Source: an uncultured Collinsella sp. (lineage in GTDB: Bacteria > Actinomycetota > Coriobacteriia > Coriobacteriales > Coriobacteriaceae). Taken from it: 16,207 nucleotides of DNA. Location of the stretch: the NCBI GenBank assembly GCA_958438955.1, contig CAUBTS010000041.1, positions 1-16,207 of the forward strand, written 5' to 3'. Shown here in pieces: positions 1-7,879 of this stretch (positions are counted from its first letter, which is position 1; each line of letters opens with the position of its first letter). A program made the position numbers and the translations under genes. The notes beneath the pieces were generated by a model, which saw nothing but the letters and a program-made list of their open reading frames with translations, did not search any database and was not told where the DNA came from.

Positions 1-1669
1 CGTAGGTGCCGTCCTCCTGCTGCAGCGACTCGGCCAGCGTCACGCCGTCGGACGTGATGATGGAGCCGCGCTGGATGTACTTGGAGCGGGCGATGGTGTG
101 GTTGTTGGTCGGCATGTCCTGATAGTCCTTGGCCTTAATGACCTGGACATAGGTGAGGTTGCCGATAAGGATGGCGAACAGCGCCGTAAAGGCGAGCACC
201 GCGCGGGTTAGACGGTTGGCGAGCGCAACGCGGCCGAGCACACCGGATTCAGGCGTGTCGAGCAGGCGACGGCGCATGCGCGAGCCGACGGAATGGCTGC
301 CGCTGCCGTAGGAAGACGAGGTGGCAAAGCGCGTGCCCGTCGGGGCGGCGGCCGATGCGACCTGATCATCGGTGATGGCGGCCATGGTGCCGGTGCCGGT
401 AAGCTCGGCCTCGCGTCCGGTCGCCTCGTCACCGGCGCGCAGCAGGAGCGCGACGATGATAAAGCTTGCCAGCAGCGAGGAGCCGCCCTGGCTCATAAAG
501 GGCAGAGTGACGCCGGTCAGCGGGATCAGGCGGGTGACGCCGCCCACGATCAAGAAGGCCTGGAAGCTGATGGCTGCCGTAAGACCGGTGGCGCTAAAGG
601 CGGCGAGGTCGGATTTAGCGCGGGCAGCTGTGGTGAGGCCACGCACGGCAAAGAGCATAAACAGGATGAGCACGGCGCCGCCGCCCAAAAGGCCCATCTC
701 CTCGCCAATGGCCGAGAAGATAAAGTCGGACTCGACGACAGGGATGTTGTTGGCCATGCCGTTGCCGATGCCAACACCGACCAGGCCGCCATCGGCAAGC
801 GAGAAGAGCGACTGGACGATCTGGTAGCCCTGGCCCTGGGCGTCCTTAAACGGATCGACCCAAACCTGGAAACGCACCTGAACGTGCGACAGGAACTTGT
901 AGGCGCCCACGGCTCCGACAGCTAAGAGCGCAAGGCCGATAACGACATACGAAAAGCGCCCCGTGGCAACGTAGAGCATCAGCAAGAAGATGGTGTAGAA
1001 CAGCACGGCCGAACCCAGGTCGCGTTCGAAGACGACGACGAGCAGGCACACACCCCACACGGCAAACAGCGGCAGCAGCAGTCGCAGGCGAGGGATCTTA
1101 AAGCCCAGAATCTTGCGGTTGGAGATGGAGAGCAGCTCGCGGTTCTCGGCCAGGTAGCCGGCCAGGAACAGGACGATAAAGACCTTGGCGAACTCGCCGG
1201 GCTGGATGGTAAAGCCCGCGATGCGAATCCACAGCTTGGAGCCCGAGATCGTGGTGCCGATAAAGATAGGCAGCATCAGCAGAATGATGCCGATGATGCC
1301 AAAGGTGTACTTGTAGCGCATGACCACGTCGAGGTTTTTGACTAGTGCAAGCGTTCCCACCATGAGCGCCACCGAGACAAACAGGATGATGAGCTGTGAG
1401 ATGGCGAGAGCGGGGGCGAGACGCGTCACGAACGTGATGCCGATGCCCGAAAGTATAAATACGATGGGCAGGATGGCGGGGTCGGCACCGGGCGCCAAGA
1501 TGCGCACGGCAATGTGGGCCGCGGCAAAGGCGGCAAAGAGGCCGATCGGTACGGCGAGCGTCTCAAAGGAGATGGCAGCGCCCGCGGTGAGGACGTACAT
1601 CGCATACAGCAGGATGACGGGGAACGCCGAGGCGATGAGCAAGAGCAGCTCGGTGTTGCGGCGACTCAT
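1..1669 (-). CDS. FtsW/RodA (SEDS) glycosyltransferase fused in frame to a class B penicillin-binding protein (partial; C-terminus beyond window)
   Basis: Starts at ATG 1669 (AAGGGAG 8 nt upstream, 16 nt after the PP2C stop) and stays open for 556 codons to the window edge; I checked every codon in this frame and found no stop. Residues 1 to about 412 are a polytopic SEDS protein, a peptidoglycan glycosyltransferase. It has the motif PVVESDFIFSAIGEE, with the expected catalytic Asp at 315 (family members usually read H-T-D here), and LPFMSQGGSS near the last membrane helices. Residues about 413-464 form a polar Thr/Ser/Ala linker. From residue 465 (MRRRLLDTPESG) the sequence is a class B PBP N-terminus: one TM helix at about 489-512, then the RGSI...DG pedestal motif at 534-541. 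The transpeptidase domain must lie left of position 1. Topology agrees: SEDS C-termini and PBP N-termini are both cytoplasmic. SEDS and PBP are normally separate adjacent genes. Whether it acts in division (FtsW/FtsI) or elongation (RodA/PBP2) cannot be told from the visible part. Confidence 0.93.
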   Translation of the reverse strand, partial: MSRRNTELLLLIASAFPVILLYAMYVLTAGAAISFETLAVPIGLFAAFAAAHIAVRILAPGADPAILPIVFILSGIGITFVTRLAPALAISQLIILFVSVALMVGTLALVKNLDVVMRYKYTFGIIGIILLMLPIFIGTTISGSKLWIRIAGFTIQPGEFAKVFIVLFLAGYLAENRELLSISNRKILGFKIPRLRLLLPLFAVWGVCLLVVVFERDLGSAVLFYTIFLLMLYVATGRFSYVVIGLALLAVGAVGAYKFLSHVQVRFQVWVDPFKDAQGQGYQIVQSLFSLADGGLVGVGIGNGMANNIPVVESDFIFSAIGEEMGLLGGGAVLILFMLFAVRGLTTAARAKSDLAAFSATGLTAAISFQAFLIVGGVTRLIPLTGVTLPFMSQGGSSLLASFIIVALLLRAGDEATGREAELTGTGTMAAITDDQVASAAAPTGTRFATSSSYGSGSHSVGSRMRRRLLDTPESGVLGRVALANRLTRAVLAFTALFAILIGNLTYVQVIKAKDYQDMPTNNHTIARSKYIQRGSIITSDGVTLAESLQQEDGTY

Positions 1670-1685
1670 AAGCGGCACTCCCTTT

Positions 1686-3620
1686 CTAATTCTTATCGGA
1701 GGCTTCGGCCTCGGCGGACTGTTCGGCGGTTTTCTCGGAATCTGATTCGGAGGTCGATCCCTGATTGGTGTTGTCGCGAATCGTTTGCGCGTCGATCACC
1801 TGGCGGGTCTGCTCCTCGTCGATCTGGTGGCGGTACTTGGATATCGTGTCCTGCGCATCGTCGACACTTGTTTGCGGAATGCCCGCCTTGAGGCGGTTTT
1901 GCGTGTCTTCGGGCAGGTCGGACAGCTTGATGCTGGTTTCGCTTTCGAGCCAGTGGAGCTTGAGTCCGAGTGGCTTGCCGGGCAGGCCGCGCCAGACGGC
2001 GACATTGCCCTGGTAGGTACCCAGGTAGTACGAGCCGGTGACACCCGTGTAGGCCCAGATGCCAGCTGCCAGCACAAAGACGAGGGCCAGGATGGCGGCG
2101 ATAGTAATGTTGCGGCGACGCACGCGTTGCGCCTCGCGCATAACGCCATCGTCAACCAGGTCAACGACTACTACGGTCACGTTGTCGTGGCCGCCGGCGG
2201 CAAGCGCCGCGTCCACTAGGTTGTCGACGCAGATTTGCGCGGTTGAGGACTGCGTGGCGATGTTCTCGATATCGCTATCGGGAATCATGCTCGAAAGGCC
2301 GTCGGAGCACAGGATCAGGCGGTCGCCTTCCTCGATATGCAGAGTGAAGTGGTCGGCATACATAGCGGGGTCCGAGCCCAGCGCGCGGGTGATGACCGAA
2401 CGGTTGGGGTGGACGCGAGCCTCGTCTGCCGTGATTTCGCCGGCGTCCACGAGCTCCTCCACGTAGGAGTGGTCGCGGGTCACGCGGATGAGCGTGCCCT
2501 CGTGGAGCAGGTAGGCGCGAGAGTCACCCACGTGAGCGATGGCGAGCGTGTCGTTTTCGATATAGGCGCAGGTGGCTGTGCAGCCCATGCCGGGCTTGCC
2601 CAGGCCATTCAGGGCCGCCTCGATTACGGCGGCGTTGGCTGCCTCGACGGCTGCGGCCAGGCGTGCTGCGTCGGCAGACTGCGGGGCCGTCTTGGCAATA
2701 GTCTCGACGGCGATAGAAGAGGCCACCTCGCCGGCGGCGTGACCACCCATGCCGTCGCATACGCAAAAGAGCGGCGACTGCACCAGGTAGGAATCCTCAT
2801 TGTGCGGACGCACGCAGCCAACGTCGGAGCGGGCGCCCCACATGAGTTGCGTGGTGGTGCCGGCATCATAGGTCGAGTCGGTCTCGATGCGCTCCTCGGT
2901 CAGGGGCTCAAAGCTCATGGTCGAGCCGGGGTCTTTGAGCTTGGCCTCAACGGCGGCAACGTCGATCTCGGCGGTGTCACCGGGAGAGACGGTGTCGGTC
3001 TCGGCGTTTGATTCGGAATCGCCGGTGTCCGGGGAGTCGGGCTCCTCGGACACGCGGGCGGTCGACTCGTCGTCTTGCGGGCTGACGTCTATAGACTCGG
3101 GCGTCGCAAAGTGCGACGGCGCGGGCGTGTTTTTCGACTGGGCGGCGGGCTCGGCCACGGCATCGGACTCGCTTGCGGGCGCAGGCTGCGGGGTCTTGGG
3201 TGCAGGGCCGTCCTCGGGGGATGGCCCTGCCTCGGGCGCCGGCGTAGACGCGGGCGCAACCTCGGATGCCGGGGCTATGGGAAACGCCGGCGCGGCGGGC
3301 TCGGGTGCCGCAAACACCGCAGCGCTCTCGTTGATTGCCGCGGCGACGGGCTCTGCAAAGTGAGCCGGCGCCGGGGTTGCTTCGGGCGCTGTGGGCTGTT
3401 CCGCAGCATGTGCGCCGATGGGCGCCGCTACGGCATCCTCTTCGTCCTCGTTATCGGCTAGATCCGAAATATCATGCGTTACATGCGAAAGAGGCAGGGA
3501 GAACACGGTGTCCTCGGGCTCCACGGGTGCGGAGCCCGCCGGAGCGGCGTGGGCCGGCGCAGCTGTGGCGGCGGCCGGTGCCTCGGTCATAGTTGCGGAC
3601 TTGTTCTCCTCGTCGATCAT
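1686..3620 (-). CDS. pstP: Membrane-anchored PP2C-type Ser/Thr protein phosphatase (PstP/Stp-like) with long acidic Ala/Pro-rich N-terminus
   Basis: This 644-residue protein removes phosphate from Ser/Thr-phosphorylated proteins and should oppose the kinases of this window. The PP2C domain spans about 259-489, with metal ligands visible in VCDGMGGH (D289), LCSDGL (D439) and GGHDN (D479), plus NED at 274-276 and HVGDSRAY at 363-370. One TM helix lies at about 504-525. It is followed by an extracytoplasmic segment (526-605) resembling the outer part of mycobacterial PstP and by an acidic Ser/Glu tail. The unusual part is residues 1-255, a low-complexity Ala/Pro/Glu/Ser region absent from typical PstP. 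The start is well supported: ATG 3620 overlaps the fhaB stop by 4 nt (ATGA), with AAGGTG 8 nt upstream. Later Met codons at residues 11, 235 and 260 are less likely starts. It is followed by the SEDS-PBP gene after 16 nt. Confidence 0.93.
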   Translation of the reverse strand: MIDEENKSATMTEAPAAATAAPAHAAPAGSAPVEPEDTVFSLPLSHVTHDISDLADNEDEEDAVAAPIGAHAAEQPTAPEATPAPAHFAEPVAAAINESAAVFAAPEPAAPAFPIAPASEVAPASTPAPEAGPSPEDGPAPKTPQPAPASESDAVAEPAAQSKNTPAPSHFATPESIDVSPQDDESTARVSEEPDSPDTGDSESNAETDTVSPGDTAEIDVAAVEAKLKDPGSTMSFEPLTEERIETDSTYDAGTTTQLMWGARSDVGCVRPHNEDSYLVQSPLFCVCDGMGGHAAGEVASSIAVETIAKTAPQSADAARLAAAVEAANAAVIEAALNGLGKPGMGCTATCAYIENDTLAIAHVGDSRAYLLHEGTLIRVTRDHSYVEELVDAGEITADEARVHPNRSVITRALGSDPAMYADHFTLHIEEGDRLILCSDGLSSMIPDSDIENIATQSSTAQICVDNLVDAALAAGGHDNVTVVVVDLVDDGVMREAQRVRRRNITIAAILALVFVLAAGIWAYTGVTGSYYLGTYQGNVAVWRGLPGKPLGLKLHWLESETSIKLSDLPEDTQNRLKAGIPQTSVDDAQDTISKYRHQIDEEQTRQVIDAQTIRDNTNQGSTSESDSEKTAEQSAEAEASDKN

Positions 3621-4033
3621 CGACGGTTCACCTTCATGACCACGTCGCCAATCTGGACTTCGTCGCCCTCACGCAGCGTCGCGGGCTCCACGAGCTGGCG
3701 GCCGTTGACGAGCGTGCCGTTAAGCGAGTTGAGGTCCTCGATGATGAGCGCCGGGCCCTGCAGCGAAAAGCGCGCATGCGAGGCCGAGACAAACGGCTCG
3801 TTGATGCAGATGTCCGAAGACGGCGAGCGACCGACGATGACGGGGCCGAGCATGTCAACGTGGATGCCGCGGATACCGCGCGGACCCTTGTCCACATCGA
3901 TCGTCCAGATAGCCGAGTCGCGGCGCTGTCCGCGCACAAGTCCCACGCCGGTCTTCATGACGGCGAATAGGAAGATATAGAGCAGGGCGACCAGGACGAT
4001 GCGGCCTGCAAAAAGGACGATATCGATGTTCAT
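3617..4033 (-). CDS. fhaB: FhaB/FipA-like membrane-anchored FHA-domain protein
   Basis: The 138-residue protein has one N-terminal TM helix (about 5-27) and a cytoplasmic C-terminal FHA domain (about 60-137), a phosphothreonine-binding fold. The canonical binding residues are present: GRS at 68-70, S83 and H86 in SASHARF, and N102 and N105-G106 in NSLNGT. Its size and TM-plus-FHA layout match actinobacterial FhaB (FipA), which in mycobacteria lies between fhaA and pstP and links Ser/Thr kinase signalling to the division machinery. The ATG at 4033 has AGGGGAT about 9 nt upstream and starts 6 nt after the fhaA stop. The end overlaps the phosphatase start by 4 nt, so translation is probably coupled. 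The functional link to division is family knowledge; the sequence shows only the domain and the context. Confidence 0.92.
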   Translation of the reverse strand: MNIDIVLFAGRIVLVALLYIFLFAVMKTGVGLVRGQRRDSAIWTIDVDKGPRGIRGIHVDMLGPVIVGRSPSSDICINEPFVSASHARFSLQGPALIIEDLNSLNGTLVNGRQLVEPATLREGDEVQIGDVVMKVNRR

Positions 4034-4039
4034 AAGCGA

Positions 4040-5053
4040 CTATCCCCTAAATTCAAAGGTACTCAGGCCAAACGTCAGCAGATCGCCGTTGCGCAGCGGG
4101 CAGCGCGTAATGCGGCGGTTGTTGACGAGCGTGCCGTTGGTGGAATTGAGATCCTCGATCGACCAATCCGAGCCCGTAAAGGTGAGCTGGGCGTGGCGGC
4201 GCGACACGTTGGGGTCGCGCAGGGCAATGTCGGAAACTGAGCGCTCGCGACCGATGGTCACCTGTGCGGAGGTGATGCTATGGCTCTCGCCGCTCACGAC
4301 GTCGACGAGCTGGGCGAGCGGGCGCTGCGGGGCGCGAGTGCTCGCCATGTTGGAAGCGATGCCGGCTGCGGCGCCTAGGCCCACGGCGGCACCGGTCGCG
4401 GCGGCTCCGCCCATGCCGGCAAGCGCGTCGCGCGAGACGGTCTGCGGCACCGGGATGGGTGCGGCGGCGGGGTCGGGGACGCTAGGCGCGAAGGGGTCTG
4501 CCACGGCAAGCGGGTCGGGAGCGGCGGCGCGAGGCGTCGGCTGCTGCTGGGGCATGGCGGCGGGGCGCTGCTGCTGCGGGGCGGCAAACTGCTGCTGGCC
4601 GGCGCGCGGGGCGCTGGCGGCGCGGCTTGCGGCCGAGTTGTTCTGTCCCAGGCCGTTTTGGTAGGCGCGCTCTTCCTCGTACAGGCGGCCGAGCGTGGGC
4701 GCATCGACGTTCTCAGCAAAGACCGAGAACTTGCCGGCGCGCAGCTGCGGATCGATCATAAAACGCACGAGGGGCTCGCCGACAAAGACATAGCGGCGCT
4801 TTTCGGCCTGCGCCTTCACGAACTCGCGGACCTCGCGCGAAAGCTCGGGGTAGAACGGGGCGAGCATGGGATCGTCGTCGGCGGCGATAAGGATGGTATA
4901 GAGTGCCGGCGCCGTGTTGACGCCGTTGATCACCAGAGTCTGATCCTCCATGTCGCGAGCGGCCTGCTTGGCAAGCTTCTTAAAGGAGAACGGGGCACGG
5001 GTGGCACCGAAGATGCCGGCCACGTGGTCCTCGAAGATGTTCAGGAAGTTCAC
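4040..5053 (-). CDS. fhaA: FhaA: DUF3662-type N-terminal domain plus C-terminal FHA domain
   Basis: The protein has 337 residues. Residues 1-130 match the FhaA N-terminal domain (DUF3662): it opens with NFLNIFEDHVAGIFG and includes the segment EKRRYVFVGEPLVRFMID. Residues about 136-240 are a Gln/Ala/Pro-rich linker that becomes Gly/Ala-rich at 213-237. The FHA domain is at 248-337 with intact phosphothreonine-binding residues: GRE at 268-270, S284 and H287 in SRRH, and N303 and N306-G307 in NSTNGT. In mycobacteria FhaA is a kinase substrate that acts with the lipid II flippase MviN in peptidoglycan synthesis, so a cell-wall role is likely here. It starts with GTG (5053) overlapping the kinase TGA by 4 nt, with GGAGAG about 9 nt upstream. 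It is cytoplasmic, with no clear signal peptide or TM segment. Confidence 0.95.
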   Translation of the reverse strand: MNFLNIFEDHVAGIFGATRAPFSFKKLAKQAARDMEDQTLVINGVNTAPALYTILIAADDDPMLAPFYPELSREVREFVKAQAEKRRYVFVGEPLVRFMIDPQLRAGKFSVFAENVDAPTLGRLYEEERAYQNGLGQNNSAASRAASAPRAGQQQFAAPQQQRPAAMPQQQPTPRAAAPDPLAVADPFAPSVPDPAAAPIPVPQTVSRDALAGMGGAAATGAAVGLGAAAGIASNMASTRAPQRPLAQLVDVVSGESHSITSAQVTIGRERSVSDIALRDPNVSRRHAQLTFTGSDWSIEDLNSTNGTLVNNRRITRCPLRNGDLLTFGLSTFEFRG

Positions 5054-6903
5054 GAAAGATCACTCTCCGTATAGGTTCTTTGGTATCCGAGCAAATATAG
5101 GCATATCCCAACGATTATAGAGGATAGGGTTCCCGCAACCGCCGCCTTGGCGATGACCGCGGCTGCAAGGCTGGCAATTTCCATATGGTGTGCAAGACAG
5201 GACGCCGCTGCGCAGCCGATGCCGGTGACAGCGATGGCGGCGATTGCGACAAGGTTTGAGCCCTGATCGGCACGCTTGGCATGGGTATTGAGCAGCGCAG
5301 ATGACGCTGCGGCAGTTGCCGCGACCAGCACAAAGGCAGCCCAAAGGAGCGGGTCTCCCAGCGCTGCGGCAACGTTACCGAGCCCCAGCACGCCTCCGGC
5401 TGAAAGCGCGACCGTGGCCAGACGGGCAAAAAGCGCGCCCATGCCCGTTGCCGCGGCGGCGCTTGCCGGGCCGAGCCAAAATGACGCGACGCCGGCGGCG
5501 ACCCCAGCTGCCAGGAAGGTATTGCCGGTCAGACAGCCAAGCGCGAGTGCACAGGTGAGCGCGGCGCTCGCGGCAGCCTCGGTGCGACCCCAGGCGATCC
5601 ACCAACCGGACATGGCGGCGGCAAAGATCACCGCGACGGGCAACATCGACAAGATGCCCTGCGCCTGCATGGTGGCGTTGGCCATGAGCACCAAAAAGCC
5701 CACAGCCGAGATGGCCGAGCCAATCTGGGGGGCCAGGCCAGCCGCCGCTCCGATCGCGATGGCCGCAATGACCAGGCCGGGAAGCGCCGCGACCCCGGCC
5801 GTTTGCATCAGCAAAAAGCTATAGGTGCCGCACGTTAGCGCCGAGATAGTGCGCATGGTGTAGTCGCGCGCATGGCTCCAGCGCGTGCCCGCCCAGCCGA
5901 GTGCGGGGTCGACCTCGATGGCGTCGTCCTCGTAGTGCGACGGCTCGATATCGTCGAGCTCCTGCTCGTCATCCGAAAGTTCGCCAACCATTTGCTCCAG
6001 GCTGCGACGGCCCTCGCGCACGCTGCCCAGACCGGCAAGGAGCTGGTCGCAAAATGCCTCGATGCTGTTGGGGCGGTCCTGCGGCATGGGGGAGAGCGCG
6101 CTCATGAGCGCGGCCTCGGCTCCCGGGGGAAAGTGTGGTATCAGCTCGCTGGGATAGGTGGCGCCGCCGATGATGCGGCCGAGCGAGCCGGCGGGCGTGG
6201 CCGCCATAAAGGGAGCGCTGCCGCACAGGCCCTCGTAGATCACACAGGCGAGGGCAAAGACATCGGCGCGCTCGTCGACCGTGCCGGTCTCGATATCGAG
6301 CTGCTCGGGCGGCATGTAGCCGATGGTGCCGCCGCGCGAGCCGCCAAAGCCGCCGGCAGACGACAGCCGCGCCATGCCAAAGTCGGTGAGCTTTACATTG
6401 CCCGAATGGTCGATAAGCACATTGGCGGGCTTTATGTCCAGATGAAGCACGCCGTTTGCATGGGCAAAGGTGAGTGCCTGACCCAGCGCGTCGGCAATGG
6501 CCGCGGCCTCGTCAAAGGTGAGCGAGTGGCCGTCCACGCGATGCAAAAACTCGGCCAGCGACATGCCGTCGACATACTCCATGACCAGGTAGGCATAGGC
6601 GGTGTCGTGCGTAAAGTCGATAACCTGCACGATATTGGGATGTTGAAGCATGGCGGCGGTATGCGCCTCGCGCAGCACGTCCATGATGTCGCTGGCGGGC
6701 ATGCCGGCGCCGTTGATAAGGGGAATGCGCTTAATGGCCACGCGACGGCGCAGATGCGTGTCGCGGCAAATCTCGATGGAGCCAAAACCGCCGGTCGCAA
6801 GCGTCTCGAGCGGCTGGTACCGCTTGAGCAGCTCGCGAGAGCTAGTGCCCTCCAAGGGAACGTCCGGCGAGAACCGGGCGGTATGTTGCGAGAAAAGCGG
6901 CAT
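5050..6903 (-). CDS. Ser/Thr protein kinase with polytopic C-terminal membrane domain
   Basis: This is a 617-residue protein from ATG 6903, which has GAGGG 6 nt upstream. An in-frame GTG at 6948 would add 15 residues but has no visible ribosome site. The kinase domain is at about 29-290: glycine loop ATGGFGS (36-42), Lys58 in VAIK, Glu79, catalytic loop HLDIKPAN (D156, N161), DFG (D174), and T193 in GTIGYMPPE. The Arg normally before the catalytic Asp is Leu (HLD), so it is a non-RD kinase. The activation segment is Gly/Ser-rich. Residues 305-345 are acidic. From about 350 to 605 there are roughly eight to ten hydrophobic segments rich in Ala and Gly. There are no PASTA repeats, so it is not an ordinary PknB. 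It is the first gene of the operon and is coupled to fhaA by a GTGA overlap. Likely targets are the FHA proteins and cell-wall factors encoded downstream (inference). Confidence 0.92.
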   Translation of the reverse strand: MPLFSQHTARFSPDVPLEGTSSRELLKRYQPLETLATGGFGSIEICRDTHLRRRVAIKRIPLINGAGMPASDIMDVLREAHTAAMLQHPNIVQVIDFTHDTAYAYLVMEYVDGMSLAEFLHRVDGHSLTFDEAAAIADALGQALTFAHANGVLHLDIKPANVLIDHSGNVKLTDFGMARLSSAGGFGGSRGGTIGYMPPEQLDIETGTVDERADVFALACVIYEGLCGSAPFMAATPAGSLGRIIGGATYPSELIPHFPPGAEAALMSALSPMPQDRPNSIEAFCDQLLAGLGSVREGRRSLEQMVGELSDDEQELDDIEPSHYEDDAIEVDPALGWAGTRWSHARDYTMRTISALTCGTYSFLLMQTAGVAALPGLVIAAIAIGAAAGLAPQIGSAISAVGFLVLMANATMQAQGILSMLPVAVIFAAAMSGWWIAWGRTEAAASAALTCALALGCLTGNTFLAAGVAAGVASFWLGPASAAAATGMGALFARLATVALSAGGVLGLGNVAAALGDPLLWAAFVLVAATAAASSALLNTHAKRADQGSNLVAIAAIAVTGIGCAAASCLAHHMEIASLAAAVIAKAAVAGTLSSIIVGICLYLLGYQRTYTESDLS

Positions 6904-6983
6904 GGCCAACCCTCGTGCGTTTAAAGTTCGTTTGCGAGTGGCGGGCACGGGGCCGAGCCATTCGCGGTGGCATAGATGCTGCT

Positions 6984-6992
6984 AGTGTAGCA
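6984..6992 (-). promoter_or_regulatory. Candidate extended -10 promoter for the kinase-fhaAB-phosphatase-SEDS/PBP operon
   Basis: Read on the minus strand, the sequence is TGCTACACT: a TGn motif joined to TACACT. It lies about 80 nt upstream of the kinase ATG. No convincing -35 box sits at the right distance. The same extended -10 form recurs before ebfC (11097) and before the second kinase operon (12286). Transcription would start near 6977. Confidence 0.4.
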
Positions 6993-7047
6993 CGCTCGGG
7001 TGCATGGGGAGGATAGCGGGATGCGAGGCTGCCTGTCTGGCTTGGCC

Positions 7048-7764
7048 TTAGCGCTTCTTCTTGTTCTTCTTCTGCTTGCGCTGCCTGCCCTTGGCCTCCT
7101 GGGGCTTGTCGCTCTGCTTGGCCTCGGCGGCGGCCTTCTCGGCCTTCATCTTCTTGCGCTTGGTCTCGATGCGGAGTTTTTTGTTGATGCGCGCCTTAAG
7201 GAAGGGGCCGAACTGTTCGGCATCGCCACGGACGAAGGTGTCCTTGGGGATCGTCACGCCCTGGTCGGCGAACATGGCCACAAAGATGCGCTCGCCGTCG
7301 AGTACGTGGTCGAGCTTGTCAAACGGGAAGAACTGTGACTTACCGCTCTTGCCCCAAACCATCAGGCCGTCCTCGTTGGCGGCGACGCGGCGATAGCGGC
7401 CACCCATTGACTCGTCGGCCTCAACGGCGTCGATAAAGTCGCGGGCGAGGGTGTGGTGCAGGTTTTTGCTCCACCAGGCCAAAAAGGCGCCGAATACGAT
7501 CAGGACGACGCCAAACTTGATCCAGTTGCCGCCGGCCACCAGCATGCCGATGCCGATGAGCGCGGCAATTGCCGCGGCGACATACAGCGAGCCGCGACGC
7601 CTGGGCGAGGCGACCAGACGGGCGAAGTCGGTGACCAGGTCGTTTTCGTACTGGTACTCGTTGAGGTACAGGATGCCGTCGTCGGCTGCGGCCTGCTTCT
7701 CGAGCGCGACCTCGACCTGGTCGGCTGCTTCGGAGGGAACGAGGTTGCTCTCTGCGTCTGCCAT
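7048..7764 (-). CDS. YcxB-like two-TM protein with strongly basic C-terminal tail
   Basis: The protein has 238 residues. The N-terminus (1-55) is soluble and acidic, with the segment ILYLNEYQYENDLVTDFARL. Two TM helices follow at about 58-77 and 81-98. A cytosolic domain at about 105-192 resembles the YcxB-like C-terminal fold: RYRRVAANEDGLMVWGKSG, FPFDKLDHV, then GVTIPKDTFV and FGPFLKARI. No biochemical function is established for this family. Residues 194-238 are mostly Lys/Arg with Ala/Gln, ending in KKNKKKR, and could bind phospholipid or nucleic acid (inference). The ATG at 7764 has AGGAG about 10 nt upstream. It is divergent from dnaX and separated from the downstream kinase operon by 144 nt, so it is probably its own transcription unit. 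Confidence 0.75.
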   Translation of the reverse strand: MADAESNLVPSEAADQVEVALEKQAAADDGILYLNEYQYENDLVTDFARLVASPRRRGSLYVAAAIAALIGIGMLVAGGNWIKFGVVLIVFGAFLAWWSKNLHHTLARDFIDAVEADESMGGRYRRVAANEDGLMVWGKSGKSQFFPFDKLDHVLDGERIFVAMFADQGVTIPKDTFVRGDAEQFGPFLKARINKKLRIETKRKKMKAEKAAAEAKQSDKPQEAKGRQRKQKKNKKKR

Positions 7765-7804
7765 GCTCTTTGGACTCCTATCGCGGCGGGCTCGCCGTAC
7801 GGGT

Positions 7805-7810
7805 TATTAT
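7805..7810 (+). promoter_or_regulatory. Candidate -10 element for dnaX in the divergent intergenic region
   Basis: TATTAT lies 69 nt before the dnaX start, in the 115-nt gap between the divergent YcxB-like gene and dnaX. No good -35 is present. On the opposite strand, CATAAT (7807-7812) overlaps it and TATACT lies at 7859-7864; either could serve the YcxB-like gene. The assignment is tentative. Confidence 0.3.
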
Positions 7811-7879
7811 GAATGCAGTATGCCGTGCGACCGCATGGCCGCCGCGGCAACAAGACTCAGTATACCCGGGGGAGCACCC

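Noticed and set aside
5872..6924. 350-codon plus-strand frame
   Set aside because: It is antisense to the kinase catalytic domain; the His/Gly-rich composition is typical of a shadow frame.
6904..6948. GTG start of the first kinase at 6948
   Set aside because: There is no ribosome site before it, whereas ATG 6903 has GAGGG at good spacing. The extra 15 residues are not part of the kinase fold.
7451..7879. 5' extension of the dnaX frame
   Set aside because: It would lengthen DnaX by 143 residues without homology, antisense to the YcxB-like gene. ATG 7880 has a good ribosome site and gives the standard N-terminus.
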